This document shows positions 8,741 through 17,301 of a stretch of DNA of 64,000 nucleotides, piece after piece. This stretch comes from Stenomitos frigidus_A. GTDB taxonomy: Bacteria > Cyanobacteriota > Cyanobacteriia > Leptolyngbyales > Leptolyngbyaceae. The position numbers and the translations under genes were made by a program. Below the pieces are notes generated by a model, which was not told where the DNA came from, made no database searches, and saw only the letters and a program-made list of their open reading frames with translations. The DNA lies in NCBI RefSeq assembly GCF_963877135.1, contig NZ_CAWNSW010000143.1, forward strand, positions 62,001 through 126,000, written 5' to 3'. How positions within the stretch are numbered: the stretch's first letter is position 1; each line of letters begins with the position of its first letter.

Positions 8741-9871
8741 ATGTTGAACAATCCTGCAAACCAACTTCAAGCAAGTCGCGGCTCTCTGCAAGACGGTCAT
8801 GACGATCGCCTCTCTGCTGAGGTTGATACCGTAATCCCTGCAACTCTTCAGACCCTAGAAGAAACCGATGAACTGCTTGGGGCAGCGATCGGTGATGGCA
8901 GAGTATTCGTCGGCCCAGAAGCATCGCCTCCCTTCCCCGAAGGGATAGTCGCCGATGAAAACCGCGTCTACGTTGCAGGTCCAGCAGCGTTTGGTGATAA
9001 CGGAGGGCGACCTTCGGAGGTTCGAGTCTTCCATCGGCTCTCTGGCAAACTCCTCACGATTATCCTTATCCAGGGAGAGCAACTGTCTGAGATTCATGGT
9101 GTCGCAGGCTTGACAGTAGACAGCCAGAACCGTGTCTACGTGGTGAGCAACCAGCTTGGCATCGTCCGCCTGAGCCCACATGGCAATGCCTACAAGCAGG
9201 AAATCTACTCGCCTGTTCTGCCGGAAGTGAACTGCAACCCAGCGCTTCCTCCATCGCTGCCGTGCTCGCTTCCAAACGAGATCACTTTTGGCCCCGATGG
9301 CTATCTCTACTGGAGCGACTCATTCCAGAACATCATTTTCCGGGTTCCGCCCGGTGGCGGGGTTGCCGAGCGATGGTTCCACAGTGATCGGCTCGCTGGC
9401 TCCGTGTCCGCTCCGTTCCCGGTTGGCCCCAATGGCATCAAGGTCAGCCCGAATGGAACGGAGATGTACATTGCAGTCACCACTTCTAACACGTCACCTG
9501 GCGGCGCAATCTACAGATTAGCCTTCGTTGCTGCCCCTCAGGAAAGAGACCTCAAGCTTTTCCACCAATATACACAAGGCGAGATGCCAGACGGCATTGC
9601 GTTTGGCAAGTCCGGCAAGCTTTACGTCGCGCTCCAGTCTCCGAGCGGGGTATCGATCCTGAACCCTGACGGGACAGAGGGGGCACGGCTCGCAGGTCCA
9701 CCCAATAGCCCGATCGCCTACGATGCCCCAGCGGACTTCGCGTTCGATCAGCGGGGTTCGGTGCTTGTAACCAACCATGCTCTGTTTAGTGGCAACCCAG
9801 CATCGTTTGCCGTACTCAAGGCCTTTGTAAAGGATCGAGGAGTGGATGTTAATGTCCCTCACCTTCCCTAG
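8741..9871 (+). CDS. SMP-30/NHL-like beta-propeller protein
   Basis: The 376-residue product starts at the ATG at 8741, which follows AAAGGAG by 8 nt; the same frame is open 29 codons further upstream but without a comparable site. It contains repeated propeller blades such as PEGIVADENRVYVAG, GLTVDSQNRVYVVS, ITFGPDGYLYWSDS, GIKVSPNGTEMYIA and GIAFGKSGKLYVA, typical of the SMP-30/gluconolactonase/NHL superfamily. Members bind metal and hydrolyse lactones or act as binding scaffolds; the substrate here cannot be read from sequence. It precedes a run of small enzyme genes on the same strand. Confidence 0.75.
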   Translation: MLNNPANQLQASRGSLQDGHDDRLSAEVDTVIPATLQTLEETDELLGAAIGDGRVFVGPEASPPFPEGIVADENRVYVAGPAAFGDNGGRPSEVRVFHRLSGKLLTIILIQGEQLSEIHGVAGLTVDSQNRVYVVSNQLGIVRLSPHGNAYKQEIYSPVLPEVNCNPALPPSLPCSLPNEITFGPDGYLYWSDSFQNIIFRVPPGGGVAERWFHSDRLAGSVSAPFPVGPNGIKVSPNGTEMYIAVTTSNTSPGGAIYRLAFVAAPQERDLKLFHQYTQGEMPDGIAFGKSGKLYVALQSPSGVSILNPDGTEGARLAGPPNSPIAYDAPADFAFDQRGSVLVTNHALFSGNPASFAVLKAFVKDRGVDVNVPHLP

Positions 9872-9924
9872 AAAGCCTTGCAAGGAAATCGTAGACAATC
9901 CAGTACAACAAGGAGTTTGAAAAG

Positions 9925-10689
9925 ATGCAACGGGTACTTGAATTCATCGAACAAAAAAAGCAAGCTTATGCGCAACTGCCATTGTTTGACTTTATGCAAG
10001 ATCAAAGCATTCCACCGCTTCAACGATTAGGGTTTGCACCTTGTATGGCACATTTCATCATGAGCTTTGGAGATTTGAATAAATATGTGTTTCGGGAAAA
10101 GGAAACAACCAATCAGCTGCATGATTTGATTAATGAGCACACCTATGAAGATGATCACCACTGGCCGTGGTTTCTGACCGATCTGAAGAAGTTAGGTTTT
10201 TGCCAACCGCAGAGTTTTACTGAAGTGATGCGTTTCTTGTGGGGTGAAGAGACTAAGGTGACACGCCAACTGTCTTATCAGCTTTCTGCCTACACATTAC
10301 AAGCTCAGCCAATTCAAAAGATTGCGATTATTGAAGCGATCGAGGCAACAGGAAATGTATTGTTTAACTTGACGACTCGAATTGCCCTGGAAATTCAGGC
10401 CGAGACGCAACAAGAATATCAATATTTTGGCGAGTTTCATTTCAAGCTAGAAACTGGACATGCCGTTGGAGACGCAGATTCTGAAGCAGTTCTAAAAAAC
10501 ATTGAACTTTCTGATGATGGTTTGCAAGAGTGTTTTGACTTAGTCGAAAAGGTGTTTGAGATGTTTACAGAATGGGCTGAAGAATTGCATCTTTATGCCT
10601 GCAAGCATTCAGTACCGACGTTGCCAACATTACTTTACTCAGGCTCTTCCAGCCCAAGTAATGCTCAAACGCCCTCTCCTCACTACTGA
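9925..10689 (+). CDS. Heme-oxygenase-fold (iron redox enzyme-like) protein
   Basis: This 254-residue, largely helical protein has an HxxEDDHHWPWFLTDLKKLG-type segment near residues 72-92 (NEHTYEDDHHWPWFLTDL) and a later acidic helix with FHFKLETGHAVGD. That spacing of His/Glu residues fits the heme-oxygenase-like/TENA-type fold, whose diverse members bind heme or a di-iron centre. The last 25 residues are low-complexity. A GGAG-like site (AAGGAGTTTGAAAAG) precedes the ATG. It is followed 31 bp later by the GST gene. The exact reaction is not assignable. Confidence 0.55.
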   Translation: MQRVLEFIEQKKQAYAQLPLFDFMQDQSIPPLQRLGFAPCMAHFIMSFGDLNKYVFREKETTNQLHDLINEHTYEDDHHWPWFLTDLKKLGFCQPQSFTEVMRFLWGEETKVTRQLSYQLSAYTLQAQPIQKIAIIEAIEATGNVLFNLTTRIALEIQAETQQEYQYFGEFHFKLETGHAVGDADSEAVLKNIELSDDGLQECFDLVEKVFEMFTEWAEELHLYACKHSVPTLPTLLYSGSSSPSNAQTPSPHY

Positions 10690-10720
10690 CCATCGACCTG
10701 AATCATCAAGGAGTTTTCTC

Positions 10721-11419
10721 ATGGCTGAAATTGAAATTTACAGTGCGGCGCTTTGTCCGTTTGCTCATCGATCGCGCCTCACGTTGTTGGAGAAAGGCAT
10801 TCCCTTTAAATTGATTGAAATTGACTTGCAAAACAAACCCAAAAACTTTAAAGAGATTTCTCCTTACGGCAAAGTGCCTGTACTTAAGCGTGGCGATCAG
10901 CGAGTGTGGGAATCGACTATCATCAATGAGTATCTGGACGAAACCTTTCCAGATCCACCGCTGTTACCCAAAAAAACAATTCATCGGGCTCAGGCAAGGC
11001 TTTGGATCAATTTTGCTGATACCCGCTTGTTTGCAGCGTCTGGCAAATTGCTCTATAGCTCAGAGCCGCAAAACTACGCAGCGGTCGCAAAAGAGTTGAC
11101 TGAACACTTGCAGTTTATTGAACAGGAAGGATTGCAAAAAATGTCAGCAGATGGCCCCTACTGGTTTGGCAAAGAAATCAGCTTAGTTGATTTGACCTAT
11201 TATCCTTTCTTTGAGCAGTGGGCGGTGCTGGAACATTTTCGAGGTGTGCAATTTCCAACCGGACTCGACCGCCTGAAGCAATGGTGGGACGCCATGACAA
11301 ACCGTGAATCTGTGCGCGCGATCGCCCATCTTTCAGGATTTTATCTCGAACGGTATGGTCAGCTTGAGAAAATTCGCCTTGAGCAGACCCGCAAAGCTCA
11401 GACAGCCAACCTGAGATAA
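10721..11419 (+). CDS. Glutathione S-transferase
   Basis: The 232-residue product starts at the ATG after AAGGAG; the frame is open upstream into the previous gene, but that part is not conserved-looking. The thioredoxin-fold N-domain carries YSAALCPFAHRSRLTLLEKG with a CPF(A) active-site region and SPYGKVPVLKRGD with the cis-Pro that binds glutathione. A helical C-domain includes the motif EISLVDLTYYPFFE, with the conserved Asp. It probably conjugates or reduces small electrophiles with glutathione. It resembles the Omega/lignin-degradation-type bacterial GSTs. Confidence 0.88.
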   Translation: MAEIEIYSAALCPFAHRSRLTLLEKGIPFKLIEIDLQNKPKNFKEISPYGKVPVLKRGDQRVWESTIINEYLDETFPDPPLLPKKTIHRAQARLWINFADTRLFAASGKLLYSSEPQNYAAVAKELTEHLQFIEQEGLQKMSADGPYWFGKEISLVDLTYYPFFEQWAVLEHFRGVQFPTGLDRLKQWWDAMTNRESVRAIAHLSGFYLERYGQLEKIRLEQTRKAQTANLR

Positions 11420-11551
11420 CTTGAGCGGCATCAAGCCGCCAATTCAACTTATGAGTGCTCATCTACCAACTTTTTACTTGAATCTCTCTCTGAGATCTCC
11501 ACTGCTTTGGAGAAATTGGAGGTTTCACCCAAAATAACATTGAAGAACATC

Positions 11552-11998
11552 ATGAAAGCCACATCACGCTCAGCAACGATCTTTCAACCCAATCAGGGTA
11601 AAACGCTTTTCTTGTTAGGTAACACCGTTACGTACAAATTTGACGACCAGGTTCAAGGCACCAAGCTTTATGAGTTTGTCGGTACCGCCACGAGCGAACT
11701 CCCCCCGTTACATACGCATCCGTGGGATGAATGGTTTTACTTTCTAGACGGGGAGGTCGCGTTTCAGGTAGGCAGACGGCTAGTGCAAGCGATACCAGGC
11801 AGTGTTGTGCATCTACCGGCAGGCGTAGCGCACACATTTCATATCAAATCGTCTCAAGCCAAATTTCTGGTGGGGGTTTCCAGCGTAGCAGCAGAGCAGT
11901 ATCTCAAAGATCTGGCTGCAGCCGCCCAGAAACGGGAGCTGTCTTCCTCTGAATTGATTGCGATCTCCCAAAGACACGGCATCCAGTTTGTTAACTGA
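11552..11998 (+). CDS. Cupin-domain protein
   Basis: This single-domain cupin of 148 residues has metal-site motif 1 PPLHTHPWDEWFYFLDGEV (His-x-His, then Glu) and motif 2 PGSVVHLPAGVAHTFH (His). The frame extends 15 codons upstream to a TTG with no good site. A GGAGG at 11518-11522 lies about 30 nt before the ATG, so the start is uncertain. Cupins of this size are metal-dependent dioxygenases, isomerases or binding proteins; no substrate can be assigned. Confidence 0.8.
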   Translation: MKATSRSATIFQPNQGKTLFLLGNTVTYKFDDQVQGTKLYEFVGTATSELPPLHTHPWDEWFYFLDGEVAFQVGRRLVQAIPGSVVHLPAGVAHTFHIKSSQAKFLVGVSSVAAEQYLKDLAAAAQKRELSSSELIAISQRHGIQFVN

Positions 11999-12337
11999 CA
12001 GACGTGAATTGAGTCGAGCCAGCAATCAGGAGATGAGTGTTTACGAGCGATCGCCCAGTCTCAGGAATTTGACCTCAAATGGTGTAGTTAATTGACCCAA
12101 GCTAGAAAAGCTTAGAGATGGAAATTAAATAACATCAATTTTTGTCGATTGGGTTGAGTGGTGAAACCTAACTTCTGTGAGAGTGTTGGGTTACCCTGCG
12201 GGAAGCAAGCGGCAGACTTCTTGGCACTGCTTTCAGCCGCTCTACCGTATGCAAGTCGCCTGTGATTGTGGGCGATCAGTGAAATATTTGTGCCTTTTGG
12301 GCTCGTATGCAAGAACTATCAACGTGAAGTAGGCTAA
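11999..12337. other. Intergenic region, nothing recognised
   Basis: These 339 bp between the cupin and the first acetyltransferase contain no gene, palindrome or repeat that I can support. Confidence 0.5.
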
Positions 12338-12835
12338 ATGATGAATGTAGAAATTGTTCCTTGCTCTGTTGAACATCTTGAAACGCTGCTTGCGGGCGCA
12401 GATACTTTTCTAAGCACTTACGGGTTGCGAGCGATCGATGGCTACATGCCGTTTGAAGGGGCACTTCAGTACCTTCTGACCCAGATGCAAGGTTCGCAAA
12501 TGTGGCATCCCTGGCTTCCGTACCAGTTCCTTTTTCATCCTGATCAGGCATTGGTTGGGCTTGGAGGCTTCAAGTCGGTTCCCGACGCTAAGCGCACAGT
12601 TGAGATTGGTTATTCTGTTGCCCCAAAATATCAGGGCAGGGGCTTTGCAACCTCTGCGGCACGTCAGTTGATTGAAATAGCGTTTGAGTCAAAGCTCATT
12701 GACTGTGTTTGCGCCCATACATTGGCAGCACCGAATGCCTCAACCTGGGCATTGCAGAAGTGTGGGATGACTAAAGTCTTAGAGACTGTTGATCCTGATC
12801 ATGGAATGGTGTGGAGATGGGAAATCAATCAGTAG
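12338..12835 (+). CDS. GNAT-family N-acetyltransferase
   Basis: The 165-residue product has the GNAT core. There is a beta-bulge strand (VEIGYSVAPKYQGRGFATSA) with the acetyl-CoA pyrophosphate loop Q-G-R-G-F-A, then a final segment (NASTWALQKCGMTKV) typical of RimJ/RimL-like enzymes. It would transfer an acetyl group from acetyl-CoA to an amine of unknown identity. A second, unrelated-looking GNAT follows directly. Confidence 0.85.
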   Translation: MMNVEIVPCSVEHLETLLAGADTFLSTYGLRAIDGYMPFEGALQYLLTQMQGSQMWHPWLPYQFLFHPDQALVGLGGFKSVPDAKRTVEIGYSVAPKYQGRGFATSAARQLIEIAFESKLIDCVCAHTLAAPNASTWALQKCGMTKVLETVDPDHGMVWRWEINQ

Positions 12836-12879
12836 TAGAGCGCACACTACACACCTTAAAGGGCTTCCGGACTGGTTTG

Positions 12880-13389
12880 ATGATGGTTACTATTCAACCC
12901 GCACAACAGCACCACTTTGCCGCGATCGCCGATCTCAACGTTGAGGCGTATCGTGAGTATGCCGCCTATTTAACTACTGAAGCATGGACGACAATGCAGA
13001 CCAGCCTACGGTCAGTTGAAAGGCTGGCTCAACAGCAGACTTTTCTTGTGACCTTGATCGCCAACGATCTGGCTGGTTCGATCGCCTATTGTCCGCCTGG
13101 TAATTCGCTCGCACCCATTCCATCAGACTGGGCATCCGTTTTATTACTCGCCGTTTCACCATGTTATCGCAGGCAAGGCATTGGGCGATCGCTCCTCTAC
13201 GCCTGTATTCAACAAGCTAGAGAGGATGGCGCACAGACAGTAGGACTCTACACCAGTGAAGTCATGACAGGTGCGTGTCAACTCTATGAGTCTTTCGGTT
13301 TCTGCAAAGATAGCGAAATCCCGCAGCGGCTTGGATTGAAGTATTGGCGCTACAGGTTCGACCTTACAGCCATTTTGTCTAATGGTTGA
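12880..13389 (+). CDS. GNAT-family N-acetyltransferase
   Basis: The 169-residue product carries the GNAT motif A LAVSPCYRRQGIGRSLLYAC (R-x-x-G-I-G) and motif B ACQLYESFGF. The ATG at 12880 (in an ATGATG pair) gives a protein beginning just before the fold. An upstream start at 12811 would overlap the preceding gene by 25 bp and add unconserved-looking residues. Substrate unknown. Confidence 0.82.
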   Translation: MMVTIQPAQQHHFAAIADLNVEAYREYAAYLTTEAWTTMQTSLRSVERLAQQQTFLVTLIANDLAGSIAYCPPGNSLAPIPSDWASVLLLAVSPCYRRQGIGRSLLYACIQQAREDGAQTVGLYTSEVMTGACQLYESFGFCKDSEIPQRLGLKYWRYRFDLTAILSNG

Positions 13390-13457
13390 GCCGAACAAAT
13401 GCAGGCATATCCATCGTTCTCTTAATGCCATAGTCTCTTAATCAAAGCGGTTTTACC

Positions 13458-13952
13458 ATGATTCATCACCTTTCCATCACGGCTCACAAGCCCCAGCATG
13501 TTGCCCAGGTTTTAGCGGAGTTATTTCAGGGAGAGTCCTTTCCCTTTCCTGCGCCTAGCTTTCCTGATAGCTATGTGGCTGTTCCCCTTGACGCCTACGG
13601 AACGACTGTTGATGTGCATCCATTCATGACCGAACTGATTCCTGGTACTGAAGCGAATGGTTTTCAGCATCAGCAGAACCCTGATTCATCAAGCTATACG
13701 GCTACTCACGCCGCAATTTCAGTGCCAACCCGTGAGGAGCAAATTCGGGCGATCGCGGCTCGTGAAGGTTGGCGGAGCGTTGATCGAGGTGGCTTTTTTG
13801 ATGTGATTGAAGTTTGGCTCGAAAATCGCGTCTTGATTGAACTGCTATCGCCTGCGTTCGCTTCCCAATATCTCGCTTTTATGGAAGCGCAGCGATTAAA
13901 GCAATTTCTCACCACTGCAGCTTTAAAGAGGATGGTTCACCATGCAAACTAA
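13458..13952 (+). CDS. Conserved hypothetical, possibly VOC-like fold
   Basis: The 164-residue product opens with MIHHLSITAHKPQHVAQVLA, a beta-alpha entry like that of glyoxalase/VOC proteins. It contains THAAISVPTREEQIRAIAAREGW and ends with a strand-helix FFDVIEVWLENRVLIELL. The metal residues of true VOC enzymes are not clear, so the family call is tentative. It overlaps the DUF924 gene by 11 bp, which suggests the two are cotranscribed. Confidence 0.6.
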   Translation: MIHHLSITAHKPQHVAQVLAELFQGESFPFPAPSFPDSYVAVPLDAYGTTVDVHPFMTELIPGTEANGFQHQQNPDSSSYTATHAAISVPTREEQIRAIAAREGWRSVDRGGFFDVIEVWLENRVLIELLSPAFASQYLAFMEAQRLKQFLTTAALKRMVHHAN

Positions 13953-14586
13953 ACTATTTGAGGACGTGCTTCAGTTCTGGTTCCCTTATGGCTTTGATCG
14001 CGATCAGGCAACGCTGGTAAAGCAGTGGGAACGATGGTTTCGCGGCGGCATGGATACTGAAATAATCGAGCATTTTGCACTGTTACTGGAGCGAGCAACG
14101 CGAGGCGAACTGGATCATTGGTCGCGTGAGCCACGATCGCGACTGGCGCTGATCATCGTTCTCGACCAGTTTTCACGCACGATCCATCAGGGAACCGCTC
14201 AAGCATTCGCACAGGATGAGAAGGCGTGTGCATTGGCGATCGCAGGAATCGGCATGGGTCACTATGCGTCGCTTAAGACCGTCTGCGAGAAAACCTTCTT
14301 CATCCTGCCACTGGGACATTCGGAGTATCTCAGGAACCTGGATCTGGTCGTCACGCTTGCCGATGAATTAGTGCAGGAGGCACCCCAGGAGCATCGTCCA
14401 ATGCTGGCGTTTTCCGCTTCGCAAGCACGCCGACATCGGGACGTGATTGCACAATTTGGTCGTCACCCTCATCGTAACGAGGCTTTGGGTCGCCAATCTA
14501 CCTCAGGGGAACTGGAGTATCTCGCGACTGGGGAACTTGTCCATACGCGATCGATGCCACCCCATCTGTCGCAATTTCTCGCGTAG
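13942..14586 (+). CDS. DUF924 family protein
   Basis: The 214-residue product matches DUF924, a helical TPR-like family. Recognisable blocks are VLQFWFP at the N-terminus, a W-x-x-WF segment, ALIIVLDQFSRTIHQGTAQAFAQD, and ILPLGHSEYLRNLD near the middle. The function is unknown; the family is widespread in bacteria and eukaryotes. It shares an 11-bp overlap with the preceding gene. Confidence 0.88.
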   Translation: MQTKLFEDVLQFWFPYGFDRDQATLVKQWERWFRGGMDTEIIEHFALLLERATRGELDHWSREPRSRLALIIVLDQFSRTIHQGTAQAFAQDEKACALAIAGIGMGHYASLKTVCEKTFFILPLGHSEYLRNLDLVVTLADELVQEAPQEHRPMLAFSASQARRHRDVIAQFGRHPHRNEALGRQSTSGELEYLATGELVHTRSMPPHLSQFLA

Positions 14587-14640
14587 AGCGAGGTTTGAAC
14601 GCGATCGCTATCATGATCTAGAAGCAATTGGAGAAAAAAG

Positions 14641-15941
14641 ATGACTCGTTTTCTAGTTGGAACCATCCCGATTATTGGACATGTCAGTCCAGCTTTGCCA
14701 ATCATACGTGAATTGGTTAAACGGGGACACGATGTGGTTTGGTACACCGGACAGGTATATCAAACCACCGTTGAGCAAACAGGAGCGCAATTTGAACCGA
14801 TTCGCAGCTGGCTCGATTATTCAGATCTGAAGAACGTTCCTGCCGCCTTGATGGATCAACGTGAAGCGGCTAAGGGCATAGAACAATTGAAATTTGATCT
14901 GAAGAACTTTTTCATCGATCCGGCTGTGGGACAAGTCAAGGATCTTTCAGACATTCTGGATCGGTTTCCAGCAGATATTTTGATCGCCGACTCCATGTTT
15001 CTGGGAGTCTCCTGGCTGGCAGAACAAAAACGGCTTCCCTGGGCAGAGTTTGGCACTTCTGCCTTAGCCCTCAGCAGCCGAAACACGGCTCCTTTTGGGT
15101 CAGGGTTACAACCTAGCAATACGGTGTTCAGGCGATTGCGGAATCACGGTTTGAGGTATTTTTTCAACAAACGGTGCTGCGCCAGTTAAGAGCTTACACC
15201 AACGATGTGCGATCGCAGGTGGGATTGCCTCCTAGCCCCGTCTATTTCTTCGATCGGTTGTCTCCTTTTCTCTATCTGTCCCCCAGCATTCCAGCGTTTG
15301 AATATCCTCGTAGTGAATTGCCCTCGCAAGTTCACTTCATCGGGCCCTTACTGTCTCGTCCAACGGCAGCATTCAAGCCTCCCACCTGGTGGGATGAACT
15401 GAAGGGCAATCGACCCGTTATTCATGTCACTCAAGGCACGATCGCTACGAATTTAGACGATTTGCTGGTGCCCACTCTACGCGCATTAGAAACGGAGGAT
15501 GTCCTGATTGTTGCAACGACTGGTGGAACAACGACTGATGCGCTCAAGCTCAGGTCTTCGAGCACTAACGTCAGAATTGAGCCCTTTATTCCCCATGCTC
15601 ACTTACTGCCGCATGTGGATGTAATGGTGACGAATGGTGGCTACAACGGGGTGCAAATGGCGCTAGCGAATGGCGTTCCTCTCGTGGTGGCAGGGCAAAC
15701 CGAAGAAAAACCAGAGGTTGCTGCACGGGTGGAATGGGCGCAAGTGGGCATTAATTTGAGAACCCAAACTCCCACTCCCGCGCAGATTCAAAAAGCGGTT
15801 AAAACACTGCTGATGGATTCTAGCTATCGTACTCGCATCAAACAATTTCAAACTCAAATGCAACAGTATGATACGCCTGCGATCGCGGCTACGTTGCTGG
15901 AGCAATTAGCTAATACAAAACGACCTGTACTGAAGACATGA
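14641..15941 (+). pseudogene. MGT-like glycosyltransferase, frameshifted
   Basis: Two abutting frames make one GT-B (GT1 family) glycosyltransferase of about 430 residues. The 5' part (14641-15189) has the N-domain entry TRFLVGTIPIIGHVSPALPI. The 3' part (to 15941) holds the donor-site region PFIPHAHLLPHVDVMVTNGG followed by YNGVQMALANGVPLVV. The first frame stops at TAA after RYFFNK. Adding one T to the T6 run at 15159-15164 would rejoin it as RYFFQQTVLRQLRAYTNDVR. This is either a real inactivating deletion or a homopolymer error. An intact enzyme would glycosylate a small lipophilic acceptor using a UDP- or dTDP-sugar. The 3' end overlaps the next gene by 4 bp. Confidence 0.85.
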
Positions 15942-17299
15942 TGATGAATCGCTACAAGCATCTACTCGCACAATGGAGGCCGTTGCCCCATCCAAATCGG
16001 CTATTATGGAGTTTGGCGATCGGGCTCACGACGGGATCATTGGGAGTTGTTTTTGCCCTTTCCTATGCCGCCCTCATTTTCTCCGGCAATCTCACTGGAC
16101 AATTGTCAACGGGGTTTGGACTGGTGTTGTTTAGCGTTGCCACTACACGCATGATTGTGGCGCTGACCAGTTCCTATCCTGGCATGGTTGCTGACCTCAG
16201 CACCGTTCCTACCGCCATCCTTGCCTGGAGTGTTGGTATGGTCGTTCGCGAACTCCCAGTTGGCACTTCACCGGGTGAAGTGCTGGTTACTGTTTTAGCC
16301 ACTATTGCCCTCACATCAGTTTTGACGGGCAGCGTTTTGTTGCTATTGGGTCTTTTTCAGTTGGGTGAGTGGGTGCGGCTGATGCCTCGCTCTGTGGTGG
16401 GTGGGTTTGTCGCCAGCACTGGATGGCTACTGGTGAAAGGCGCGATCAAACTGATGACCAATCAAACGCTGGATTGGGCACACTTACCAATGCTCATCCA
16501 ACCGCAGGTGTTCCTTCACTGGTTGCCGGGATTGCTGCTGGCGCTCTATCTGCTTTGGCTTTCCAGGTATCCTTTGCATCCCTTAGCGATGATTACTAGC
16601 CTTGTGGCGGCGATCGCAGTGTTTTACGGCTTGTTATCACTAAGCGGTATCTCACCGAACCAAGCCATTGTTCACGGTTGGACGTTGCCTATCGCCAATG
16701 ATCAGGGTGTTCAGACGCTCTGGCAGAGTTTGAGTCATCTACATTTGGGGTTGATTCATTGGCCCGCGATCGCCAAGCAGTGGATGTGTATCGCTACCGC
16801 TATTGTGACTGCAGCGATCTCACTGTTGATGAATGTCAGTGGGTTGGAATTGGTGACTAAACGACCGATCGATTTGAACCAGGAATTGAAAGTGGCTGGT
16901 GCTACCAATCTCTTGCTGGGTCTATCGGGCGGCATTCTCAGCTTCCAATCTCTGAGTAAATCCGTGTTATCCCACAAGCTCGGCAATCGCGATCGCTTTC
17001 CCACACTGGCTGACTCCGGCCTATGCATCATTTTGCCACTGCTGGGTTCCTCGTTCCTGTGTTATTTTCCCAAACCCGTGTTAGGTGGCTTGCTTCTCTT
17101 TCTGGGGCTATCGTTGCTGTTGGAATGGGTGTATGCAGCCTGGTTTAAGCTTTCCAGGGTTGACTATGGGATTGTTCAACTGATCTGGATGACCAGCAGC
17201 ACCATTGGTTTTTTGCAGGGGCTGACACTTGGTTGGCTGCTGGCAGGCGGTCTGCTGCTATTTAACTCCAAACGTCTCTTGCGGCAGCTTGGCAAATGA
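15938..17299 (+). CDS. SulP-like inner-membrane permease
   Basis: The 453-residue, very hydrophobic product has about 10-12 membrane segments. Features of the SulP/SLC26 anion transporter family include ALIFSGNLTGQLSTG near the N-terminus and a VVGGFVASTGWLLVKGA segment. A GLSGGILSFQSLSKSVL region also fits. No STAS domain follows, unlike classical SulP proteins. The ATG overlaps the upstream stop (ATGATGATGA). Transported anion unknown. It converges with the WD40 gene across a 2-bp gap. Confidence 0.8.
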   Translation: MMMNRYKHLLAQWRPLPHPNRLLWSLAIGLTTGSLGVVFALSYAALIFSGNLTGQLSTGFGLVLFSVATTRMIVALTSSYPGMVADLSTVPTAILAWSVGMVVRELPVGTSPGEVLVTVLATIALTSVLTGSVLLLLGLFQLGEWVRLMPRSVVGGFVASTGWLLVKGAIKLMTNQTLDWAHLPMLIQPQVFLHWLPGLLLALYLLWLSRYPLHPLAMITSLVAAIAVFYGLLSLSGISPNQAIVHGWTLPIANDQGVQTLWQSLSHLHLGLIHWPAIAKQWMCIATAIVTAAISLLMNVSGLELVTKRPIDLNQELKVAGATNLLLGLSGGILSFQSLSKSVLSHKLGNRDRFPTLADSGLCIILPLLGSSFLCYFPKPVLGGLLLFLGLSLLLEWVYAAWFKLSRVDYGIVQLIWMTSSTIGFLQGLTLGWLLAGGLLLFNSKRLLRQLGK

Positions 17300-17301
17300 A
17301 T

